From Cliona cf. orientalis (taxonomy: Eukaryota > Porifera > Demospongiae > Clionaida > Clionaidae), in assembly GCA_963930775.1 (NCBI GenBank), contig OZ005702.1:2170001-2234000 (forward strand): a stretch of 64,000 nt of DNA, given 5' to 3'. A program made the translations under genes and the position numbers. The notes under the pieces were generated by a model. It had not been told where the DNA came from. It made no database searches and saw nothing but the letters and a program-made list of their open reading frames with translations. Shown piece after piece: positions 59,201 to 64,000 of the stretch. Numbering within the stretch: position 1 is the first letter of the stretch; every line of letters begins with the position of its first letter.

Positions 59201-60652
59201 GTCTTAGGGCTGCAGATTTCAGCTCCATCAGCGGATTCGGATGGAGTATAGATTTCAAGAACATTATTAATTTCGACAATCTTTACCAGTCATAATATTA
59301 TTCTTGGCTACTTAGTTGTGCGCATGAGCAGACAACACAATGGCATGCATTATGCATTGAGCAGGCACTGTCGATAGGCGTGGCTACATTAGCTAACAAA
59401 AAGGCACTATTTGTGACGCCCATGGACCGAGTCCATCGATTTGACGCACATTGAAGCCAGTTTTTCGCCGAATTCGATTGATTCGTTGTGCTTACGAGTC
59501 GCTTAGATACCTACATCTTGAGATATGGTGATTTTTGTGCAAACGACGACAACAACAACGACACGATTACTTTACTCCTTGCACATGCGCGTGGGGTAAT
59601 GACAATCTTTCCGGCACCTCAAATGATGTGAAACACTATCAATATCTCAGAGTTAATGCTCTATGAAGCAAAATAGTTGCTCAGCATCTTGGAATTTTAG
59701 CAAGACTACTGTAACAAAGAGTTTTATTCCCTCCAGCACTAGGCTTGCCAACTAGTATAAGGCACGGTGTACATAAATCCCATTTGAGTTCATATCGTCG
59801 ATTGTTATCAGTAAATGATGAGTGTTCCAGTGAGTTTAATGTTACCTGTGTTATTCTGAGCTCTGGGTGGCTGTGGTTGAGGTGGCCCCATAGCAGCAGC
59901 AGCTATTTTGTCCAGGTTTAGTTTTTCCAGCTGTATCCTGGCCTTGGAGAGGAACTTGAGAATGTCTTGAAACACTCTGTCATGTTGCCTTGACGTAAGC
60001 GCCTTGAAGGAGAGAGAGAATAAACAATATCATAAAACTGAGCTAGGATCATGACTCCGAGAGGATACAGGCTCTATTGCTTAGCAACTTGAAAACTAGC
60101 AGCAACTGTGCCATACTTATGAAAAACGTAGCAGGCACTGCCATAAATGTTGTGGTATTATCAAGAGTTAGGTTTGATTGAGATTATTACTTGTAGCTAG
60201 TAGCGCCGGAGAGCCTGGGGATGAGGTTACGTAGTTTATGAGGATACACAAACATAGTTCAGCTGCATGTATACTTGTAACTGTCTGCAATATTAATCAT
60301 TATGTATACCTCTATCCTCTGCCTGATGTCAGTCCAACAGGCTGTGTATGCCTGGCTCCTCCTCTCCACATCCTTATCACTCTCCAAGGGAAGCTTACGG
60401 AACACACCTGCACACTCAAAACAAGTTTCATATCAAAAGCAGAACATACTACATACTTGCCTACAGTAAAACATTAGCTCTACAAGCAGTGATGAGTTTG
60501 GAAATAAACCAAAAATTCTTTTAAATTCTCTCACCGGCACGGATAGAAGCCTTCTTCTTTCTTGAGGAGGTGGTTGCAGTTGGATTGAAGAGAAAGCAAC
60601 CCTTTGAAACAGACGAGGTAGATTGAGAGGCAGAAGAGCCTTCTGCAGCCAT
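41253..60652 (-). CDS. ORC3: Origin recognition complex subunit 3 (779 aa, 19 exons)
   Basis: Exons from the start: 60652-60535, 60407-60310, 60002-59846, 58873-58679, 58323-58271, 56009-55826, 55529-55445, 46489-46330, 45668-45570, 45311-45190, 45099-45036, 44474-44358, 44158-44079, 43748-43558, 43218-43154, 42676-42509, 42284-42102, 41676-41582, 41358-41253. They sum to 2340 bases, exactly 780 codons, with GT/AG borders throughout. Matches to remembered human ORC3 run end to end: [11 protein letters not shown] near the start, [76 protein letters not shown], and LGFIKPT to [12 protein letters not shown] at the end. ORC3 is a core ORC subunit that works with ORC1-6 in nuclear origin licensing. 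It is slightly longer than the human protein (711). Two introns hold complete other genes. Confidence 0.94.
43428..43477. mobile_element. 50-bp palindromic Mutator-like element
   Basis: It is almost wholly GTAGCCTTGTCCCCAGGCCA followed by its inverse ending GGACGAGGCT. ATGCTCTCA flanks both sides (43419-43427, 43478-43486). It lies in an ORC3 intron. Confidence 0.82.
44284..44313. repeat. ACATGT hexamer microsatellite
   Basis: A run of about five TACATG units lies in an ORC3 intron. Confidence 0.9.
46767..55256 (+). CDS. TEP1: TEP1-like TROVE-DUF4062-NACHT-WD40 protein (2829 aa, intronless)
   Basis: One uninterrupted frame. Residues 1-400 are Ser/Thr-rich, low complexity. About 425-1000 is a TROVE/Ro60-like module ([20 protein letters not shown]), with a Lys-rich insert near 565-620 and a vWA-like part from about 824 ([14 protein letters not shown]). 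DUF4062 starts about 1062 ([17 protein letters not shown]). NACHT follows, with Walker A GKPGSGKS at 1331-1338 and Walker B-like [11 protein letters not shown] near 1422. From about 1831 to the end there are many WD40 repeats ([12 protein letters not shown] type). The order matches vertebrate TEP1, a telomerase- and vault-associated RNA-binding protein of about 2627 residues. The start AAAATCATGG is a good context. The gene lies wholly in one ORC3 intron on the opposite strand, 277 bp from the nearest exon at its start and 188 bp at its end. Telomerase or vault binding here is inference. Confidence 0.93.
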   Translation: MAAVDKRLGHGQRAGKSLGITSSVSTNLSNSLLMKSTKTASSLSKPLTVSHSSGLQLTTTLKTTGASREPSRSLVTQTSLNRQTSLSGQTKLSGSGTSSTTSLSAQSSVGLKSKSELTSSKTLSKPTSSLLSGNASLLPHTASLLSSGSSLKSQTNSLRSKVTPSSESSSTKPLRETRSSLLQGSSLRSSTTSSQSLLSSRQLTTSTTPLTQSARASLTSSLLTGSSLLKSSLASTTTAPSASLSSSNMVSSTSLTTSSKGSTSAPPLVTSLRVHTTKTSSLRTKSLLFSSPTTSEKSTTRPGAGGTKASTSLPTTSKSLLSSSLVSKAKLDNTSVKLAATKLENKQPGLLRTSTTTADRKVAAEKKSQLKPVAHSIASKSTELPQYSFSTERPSAPKESAFLPPELDASVQGPPAPMVDIVGLKTTLVNSVATSLLCSPDFHDSRDTTRRSLVRLGEKLAHHDPEFILKLALYTRCDLNIRTTANFLLALAANMQSCRPFLKKYFSSSVRLPSDWIEVAEIYQAFHDTSIKFGALPTALRKVMAIKFTQFDAYQLAKYNKDSSKKKKKAAEKGGKKDEKPKEKPNTTAQQKPARQDTQTTEGSDSDDDSSIVKSDEESPEEIERLSFTLKQLIRKIHINEPVEYVMSLVGKRYPEDPESFRKSGLPGTWDQDRAGKRMKLPTPETWETQVSSKGNKAKTWEDLIDHNKLPFMAMLRNLRNLILAGVSHKHHQWAMRKLNDERAVINSRQFPFRFFSAYEVLGELEKIADGIMPPAKRGPKGAKGKPTKKVAKELPKVDKGLLQRYRTALDNALKIATSYNVKPIPGSTLILCNVGSNMNRPCTSARGLGKPRTVLEVGILLGLMCKYSCEQCTMIVYGETNFAEIQLQEGTILHNMEQAMGVATSQGLTTQEGVIPSQFLHDMLIDRKPVDNLMVLTDTMNLADPQGKEMLDFLKKYRHLVNSNLLFVSVDLSGRSSGVSSTIKPEHENDIFLAGYSDQILRFIAERGDSGQLTYVDNIDKAYNLKAIKLPSLDSASTSQLAQPPSLGREKALLSAGLHQKWRTVRVFISSTFRDMHGERDLLTRFVFPELRARAHARQIQIYEVDLRWGVTEEDARSHKALEICLSEISRCQYFIGLLGQRYGWIHDEYHVPDSPEFDWLKEFPPRRSITEIEMHHAALCDPDEAVNKAFFFFRDPTVVDSIPQQFKNDFATESDEAYDKIEKLKSTIRTSGLEVYDNYPSRWLGEVDGKAMVGGLEDFGQRVLHNLWNAIQRDYPEDELMEDPVAQATALHEAFVESRASSFVGRRVLLKKAQEAVDRASGGVVVLTGKPGSGKSAFMAAFAQHFAQSDTCKSHDLVITHFIGAAPDSTNIASLLNRLCHEMKRRFNLPMEVPESYPELVKDWRDFLEESVTAMGKGSKLLILVDGIDLLEDKHNGRSMEWLPEEVPEGVVIMLSGVEGGSCVPLLRKRKPAPAEVTIGALDMWDKAEMVRQSLLKHRKSLDESPFNNQMKLLLSKREANNPLYLHLACEELRVFGLFEQVTAFLKKMPPALSNLLQEILVRLEMEHDPDLLSTSLSLLSLVRNGLLEHELAGVLANYFVDKDAESEGGDAALPYMVTSRLLRSLQSFLQPTGQENSNLLTLAHKDIEKAVRFRYMRGASSSKEKTYHQLLANYFRTEADPKGDGSFKSNSARAFSELPYHLMAAGAWKELEEIVCNIHFVVAKCQLGLAQQLLEDYTPTASELPSGKARELARFIQQPLVQEYRSFVSRNLHILLSNPSLTLQQAVNEPDFSLVAKTARDILTENPRPVITWLNKLNEADPCQMKITSHAGPVTCVTVSHDSTYFAAGFKSGLVKLFRLSTGKEIHTLIGHASGISSVCFVGSHAICSGSHDSTLSLWDINNGFRIATMKGHSRSVRGCTSNQSGKAIASVSWDRSIKVWEGSTGKLQSTLQTKGGHNTPINCVSFHPEGQLVVVGSWDTTLKIWDTFNQKRLKVLKGHKSSVQACTYAPSGRHIVSAALDGEVKIWSTKSGSAVGTIIGHHSPVYSLTFAPNGQYLMTASSDKLVKVWSGSLGQPIRSMGSSKNGIAHCLSFDQASQMVYVGYHDGHVKKFNIHTGVEVFSTKPHSAAVIGLAYQEHLHMSASDDMTVKVWRSELLPKCIDLIGHDSPITCAVWDKKGFASASEDFTVLVWLHKPSEYTKLMHKLEHPPPTKKVQPVKRGKSKARVKSVEEDKPVQDFTVKPLAKIRSGHTGKITSIAFSCNGLKMVTASRDLSLIIWDTFSHKQLQVLHACHKDWINTCCFSDYSPDYLITGSNDLTLKLWDLKSGMTKSTFKGHTTSINSVAFTQDCVVSAAFDGSVKVWTYKGIEITTLYCHKQRVNSCFISIPGKSDRATSSNWADIVSEEEEEGSKSSKVKLDEVSIVTASDDGTVGVWKPFLPNQLTSLVGHSDRVLSVAATLNNSIVSSSLDGAIQLWSPTLSLSMTGTLSGHTGPITSSSCFTVSQHLTYYVTGGRDGYIIVWEINSDSENGDTRSPPRLEKLYQIKDSDKAVSSVCFVNFIAAKNEGTIAVGRDDGSMNIYRFTPSEYPSVDSTLSSGALMGGHPISKLVLTPDLKNVVAGSWSNRVATIGGNRRVSGRMEMHKSWVMDVVATKEKGKSSSVVYSIALDGTLCEWGELVNSYTVLAQSGDKDPAWPLAMCEVLTNNGTVPRYLALSDSKGMLHLWNKGLKKTDLVKKLHQKAIHSVAVMPSGELVTGSEDGIVKLWRMEGRSGPPSLKQVGQFHCQSGVTAITVVDSGKGSNKNLKPLVLVGDQLGHVTLLQWHQ
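56255..58153 (-). CDS. TRAF-like protein: RING, TRAF zinc fingers, coiled coil, MATH (632 aa, intronless)
   Basis: RING at about 37-79 ([20 protein letters not shown], then CEPC and CPLC) has a complete set of zinc ligands. TRAF-type Cys/His fingers span about 100-265. A long coiled coil covers about 290-470, rich in Glu/Lys/Gln. The C-terminal MATH/TRAF-C domain is 481-632. This is the plan of TRAF adaptors and E3 ligases in TNF-receptor and innate immune signalling; which TRAF it matches is not settled. I start at 58153 ([11 protein letters not shown]). The open frame extends to 58381, but that upstream part includes an ORC3 exon (58323-58271), so it is not TRAF coding sequence. The gene sits in the ORC3 intron between exons 5 and 6, on the same strand, with a GC-rich start region at 58,160-58,260. 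Confidence 0.92.
   Translation of the reverse strand: MAAPSPSGLRRQRHDSNAPPMKRNYEYVAEPPDKYTCPVCFELLFDPRLLDCCGHHICEPCLKKMQLSNMAGPVRCPLCQATGFSTMLNKGVAREVRGIQVYCPNASVEAISEGCDWVGEIGMVEEHLSPGISDNFDSRLCKFEKVPCPNKGCEEEIFRRDIISHRVGECPFRMLECEFCKNYKGTYTDLTNSHYVTCPSYPVNCPNECGAYIARFLIPDHLEKCPNQLIDCDFKPFGCEFRRKRDAINGHLEVYTNYHLRLLCKAVSANAAKLETVDELEKQVATLQEENKKAREENSDLVNEINQLKSDVANMQKQKESLDQQLQTMKNQEDELEKKMNEQTIAMDDVKKERAKLEEELMQIKEAVNQGAELKEVKEVVESQRATVVTLQGDVAQCKETIDSHSTEVKSLRQSMAEEVDKQAAVMIEIKDASAKLEQRTKEAKDELTAAVQADAEAQKGQIADIDKNLKYVEGWLTPRPPFAFTVSRFQERKSHKEAFVSPPLYHNLRGYKMCVRVDVYGMNNHVAVFCCIMRGEHDALLDWPFLGAIKIRLQNHLGDHDHFEKDIVFDRKTDEKKSGRVKTGDKNYLHGHPQFIAHNKLAFDAEKNCQYLKGDALDFEVIGVELFPRNE
58154..58270 (-). 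promoter_or_regulatory. GC-rich intronic start region of the TRAF gene
   Basis: The 117 bp between the ORC3 exon 5 donor and the TRAF start codon are far more GC-rich than the surroundings, with runs such as GCGCTAGCGCGAGCGCGAGC and repeated CGGTACGG. It probably works as a promoter inside the ORC3 intron. Confidence 0.45.
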
Positions 60653-60792
60653 TCTCTAGTCAGGGTGCCCCTTGTTTCAAGCTAGTGTGCTATAAATAGA
60701 GTGCAAATTGAATTTCCCTCCAAAAAATTTCAGAAAATTAATTAGATTAGCATTCCGGAATAAATTCCAGGGATTTCCCCCTAGATTTAGCC
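60653..60792. promoter_or_regulatory. ORC3/PMS1 bidirectional promoter region
   Basis: Only 140 bp separate the ORC3 start (minus) and the PMS1 start (plus). A shared promoter for a replication and a mismatch-repair gene is the simple reading. No TATA box is obvious. Confidence 0.55.
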
Positions 60793-62011
60793 ATGTCTCT
60801 TCACCTGCTGAGCAAGGAGACTGTCCACCTCCTCTCGAGCTCGCAGGTGATCACGTCAGTGTATACCGTGGTCAAGGAACTGGTGGAGAACTCACTGGAC
60901 GCCAAAGCAACCAGCATCGAAGTCAAACTTGTAAGTCAACCATGATATGGTCAAGTCTCGCACATGAGCCTGACTAGCCTCGCCTGGCCCGGTACGAGGC
61001 TAGAGCCTTACTAACCCTATGAATTTATGATAGATCTAGAAGTAGCTTTATGCACACCATTGAAATGAAAATATGTACATGTAACATCCCACAAGAGATT
61101 ATTTGTGCACCCTCAGTTGATGTCTGCATTTATACTTTAGTATTAACTTTATAGGCTACCTAACTACTAACTACTTGTATTGATGCACATGTACAGTGAA
61201 ACTCAGTGTACATGTGGCTGTGAATTCACATATAAACAGCTTTATGCAATTTGTACTTTGACCCTCTTCCACTGATCGATATCATGACTTCCTTTTGTGA
61301 TCTGTTGTCTTTTGCCTGCAGGAGAACTTTGGCTTGAACATAATAGAAGTGAGAGACAATGGTTCGGGTATTAAGAAGGAAGACACTGCCAACATGGCAA
61401 GGCCTCATTACACCTCCAAGCTGGCTAGCTTTGACGATCTTCAGTCCTTAGATCTCTATGGTTTCCGAGGAGAAGCGCTGGCCTCCATAGCAGCTGTCTC
61501 CAGTCTGAGCATCACCACTCGCACACAGTCTGACCCTATAGCTACCACATACACTCTAGATCAATCCGGCAATGTCACTTCAACGAAGCACAGCCACCTA
61601 GGCCAGGGAACCACTGTATCTGTAGCCAACATCTTCACAAATTTGCCAGTTCGGAAGCAGTGTTTCAAGAGTGCTAAAAAGTGCAAGGAGGAGCTGAGGA
61701 GAGTAGAGGACGTATTGATAGCATTTGGTCTTGCACACTGTGGACTACGACTGACGCTGAAGCACAATAAGTGCATCATTTGGCAGAAGATTCAAACGTC
61801 AGATTTTGGATCCAATGTCTCCCTGATTCTTGGTGCAGCATTGTTTCAGCAGCTAATGCCAGTGAACTACCAAAGCTTTAGCCCAATGGTGAAGATACGA
61901 TCATTCGTTCCAAAATACGAAGCAGATCTGTCAATGGTGTCAAGAGCTACTTCTGATAAGATTTATTTGCTGGTTAATCAGTGTTGTGTCACTGTGAAGC
62001 CACTCATCCAG
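60793..62011 (+). CDS. PMS1: PMS1, N-terminal ATPase part (two exons seen)
   Basis: Exon 1 is 60793-60930 (46 codons, ends IEVKL before GTAAGT). Exon 2 is 61322-62011 (230 codons, ends VKPLIQ before GTTGGT). All MutL-type ATPase motifs are present: [44 protein letters not shown]. Wording ([34 protein letters not shown]) favours PMS1 over MLH1 or PMS2. PMS1 pairs with MLH1 in eukaryotic mismatch repair. The C-terminal half, with the MLH1-binding domain, is not found before the tubulin gene at 63.85 kb. Where the family usually has NxRPV it reads VNQCCV. Reading past 62011 adds 41 unrelated residues and a stop. Confidence 0.88.
60975..61002. mobile_element. 28-bp minimal palindrome of the Mutator-like family
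   Basis: It consists of little more than TAGCCTCG and CGAGGCTA with CCTGGCCCGGTA between. GAGCCTGAC (60966-60974) and GAGCCTTAC (61003-61011) flank it, a 9-bp duplication with one mismatch. It lies in PMS1 intron 1. Confidence 0.6.
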
Positions 62012-63845
62012 GTTGGTTCATCTATAGTGTTTTATAGTCTCCTTCCCAGGCCCTATACCAGAAAATTCAATTCCAGTAATCATTTCAAAATCAAGCCACT
62101 GCCTGTCTTTTTATTTTCCGTGAAATCCAATTAGCGCAATAGTGCTAGCCCACTGAGTGACTACTGATCTCTGGCACATCTATACATCTTATAATAAGGC
62201 TTCACTGCTATAGCAGCCAAACAGAAGGATCGCGTTTTCTTGCAGTGAGGTTATCCCATTATTATTACTCAGTTTGATGTTTGTCATTAAGGTACTGGCA
62301 GCTAGTGGATAGAAGAGAAACTGATTTTTGTCAGTTCACTGCTTTAGTCAGTATTGGCTTTCATGAACACAACCTGTCTTAAGATAATAGATTTGTCGTA
62401 TGTATCTGAGAGCTCTCAATGGTTTTTGGTAATCTGGAGTGACTGAGGAATGCATGGTGAATAATAGAGAATGGTTATTTTGATCAAAGTCTTTTCTGTT
62501 TAATCTGTACCTGTAAATTTAACACATGCACAGCCAGTGACATCATGGAAATTCCTTTATTCATATAGACTTTGTGGGATATGATTACATGTTTATAGTA
62601 GCTAGTTATCACTGTTGTATAGATACTAAGGTATGCCAGTGTTTAGATAACAATGCTATGTAAATATAATACTGGTTAAATATCCTGTTACATGTAGCGA
62701 TGTTCAGTTCTAGTTTTCTATTCTAAATAGAACACTGTATAATACCGTACTCGCTCTAATTATCCGAACAGCCAAAAATAATTATTAATATCGCTGTTCG
62801 GTGTTAAATAGAAAATAAATAAATTCGGGCAATGGTTTGTTCGAGTGTAAATAGAACGGATCCGGTGCAAATGGAGAAAGCACTATTATAGCGACGAAGA
62901 AACAGCAGTCAATGTCCAACTATAGGTTTATCGTTGTCAGCTCTAGAGTTCTCAGTATCGCTGTGCTATCAGGAGCGATCATAAAATGATCACCGTCTGT
63001 GTCTGTGTTACCTTTCTGCTCTTATATGCTGTCCAAGATGTGGTAGCCACACTCTTCGATGAACGTGGAAGAATTGTCTCGAGCTCCTGCCATGCCGTAC
63101 CTTGTGGCCGTTCGGTTGATTTAGAGCAGATGAGAAAACTTGAAATTCAAGATGTTCGACGAATTAGGAAGGAAATAAATTACTTAAACTTGCCGTTCGG
63201 GCTATTAGAATGTTTGACTAATTAGAGCGAGTACGGTAGATTATTAGTTATCCCATACATGATCTATAGCTCATTTATAATTATTCATACCAGTATGAAA
63301 TCATAACAATCCAGTGCTAACACATTGCACTTAACCTTTTTGTAGTGATTAACGCTTAAGTGTCCATGTGGTGTTAATGAATTGTTGTCACCTGTTTTTC
63401 ATTACTAGATTAGCAACTATTTGCAGTCTGCAACCAACCTATGTACATTGTACTAGTAATTATCACCTCGTTTTGAAGAAGTAATATATGTGAATTGGCA
63501 AATATTTGTCCTGTCACCTTATAATTATTAGAATCTGTATATATATCACATAACTACCATGTGACATGAATTTAATTACAAGACATCACTACTTTACAAG
63601 TATAGACTACAAAAAGGAGTGTAAAATGAAACATGGTACACCATATATTGCAAGCTATATGTATGATAGTCTAAAGTTGTCTCTCTTGGATGTTTTAGTT
63701 GATGAAATATTAACAGATAGCTAATTATGGAGACGTAGCAACTATACTAAATATAATTACTGTGCTAGATACATGCATGTTGTGTTTAATTTTAGCTATT
63801 TGTTATTTAGTAGGCATGATCTGCTATCATGTAGTTATCTATGTC
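62012..63845. other. Interval after PMS1 exon 2
   Basis: Apart from the element at 62743-63238 I find no exon that continues PMS1 and no other gene. It is either a PMS1 intron or the space after a truncated PMS1. Confidence 0.5.
62743..63238. mobile_element. 496-bp TA-flanked MITE with a 79-codon frame
   Basis: The ends TACCGTACTCGCTCTAATTA and TAATTAGAGCGAGTACGGTA are exact inverses. An internal frame (62986-63225, starting MITVCVCVTFLLLYAV) ends inside the right terminal repeat. It has no domain that I recognise. Confidence 0.85.
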
Positions 63846-64000
63846 CTAGTATTCATCATCATAACCTTGCTCATCTTCATCTCCATTTGAGTCAGCACCC
63901 ACCTCTTCATAGTCTTTCTCTAGAGATGCCAGATCCTCGCGAGCTTCGCTAAACTCTCCTTCCTCCATTCCCTCCCCCACAAACCAGTGGATAAAGGCTC
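63846..64000 (-). CDS. Alpha-tubulin, C-terminal end
   Basis: The minus strand reads [20 protein letters not shown], then [17 protein letters not shown] and the acidic tail ending in Tyr before TAG. This is the alpha-tubulin C-terminus almost residue for residue, including the terminal tyrosine used in detyrosination cycles. The acidic tail ([15 protein letters not shown]) carries sites where tail modifications fall in other animals. The rest of the gene lies beyond the right edge. It converges tail-to-tail with PMS1. Confidence 0.96.
   Translation of the reverse strand, partial: AFIHWFVGEGMEEGEFSEAREDLASLEKDYEEVGADSNGDEDEQGYDDEY

Noticed and set aside
61334-62134. Single-exon PMS1 starting at an internal Met and ending at 62134
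   Set aside because: The acceptor at 61320-61321 and exon 1 with the ENSLDA motif show the true start; the last 41 codons lie past a GT donor and match nothing.
1-64000. LTR or retrovirus-like elements
   Set aside because: No long direct terminal repeats, reverse transcriptase or capsid-like frames were seen; the repeats found have inverted ends and no proteins.

Overview
The window looks like a metazoan nuclear genome that is AT-rich, intron-bearing and crowded with short non-autonomous DNA transposons. Gene content (ORC3, a TEP1-type TROVE/NACHT/WD40 protein, a RING/TRAF-zinc-finger/MATH protein, PMS1, alpha-tubulin), tight packing, head-to-head gene pairs and sponge-like repeat ends suggest a demosponge, possibly Amphimedon. 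That taxonomic call is inference; no search was possible.

Positions 1-38.7 kb hold a tandem, partly decayed array of small dispanin/CD225 (IFITM-like) membrane-protein genes. All share one plan: a Pro/Gln-rich N-terminal exon (usually with PPxY), an exon ending in the first membrane segment, an intron in the cytoplasmic loop, an exon with the second membrane segment, and often a tiny last exon. I recognise four classes: A and A' and D on the minus strand, B and C on the plus strand, mostly as divergent pairs (A/B, D/C, A'/B) sharing 150-380 bp promoters. Apparently intact models: A-III, B1, D1, C1, D2, C3, A'4, B2, and A-I (cut by the left edge). Broken copies: A-II, A'1, A'3, B-psi, a D exon-3 relic, and A'2, whose first exon carries a 1-kb insertion. 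The order is explained by a tandem duplication of one unit (about 11.9-25.8 kb and 25.8-37.9 kb); the junction near 25.81 kb cuts a B gene inside intron 1.

Positions 41.25-60.65 kb are one 19-exon ORC3 gene on the minus strand (779 codons, all phases fit). One ORC3 intron contains a complete intronless 2829-residue TEP1-like gene on the opposite strand; another contains a complete intronless TRAF-like gene on the same strand. ORC3 shares a 140-bp bidirectional promoter with PMS1 (from 60.79 kb), of which only the ATPase half is visible. The right edge carries the C-terminus of alpha-tubulin on the minus strand.

The two duplicated units act as empty-site controls for each other and give clean boundaries for several transposon families: TA-flanked elements ending CCGTA/TACGG, a TAA-flanked Harbinger-like element, hAT-like elements with 8-bp duplications, and a Mutator-like family with 9-10 bp duplications that includes palindromes only 28-80 bp long. 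No RNA gene, CRISPR array or retroviral/LTR element was recognised.
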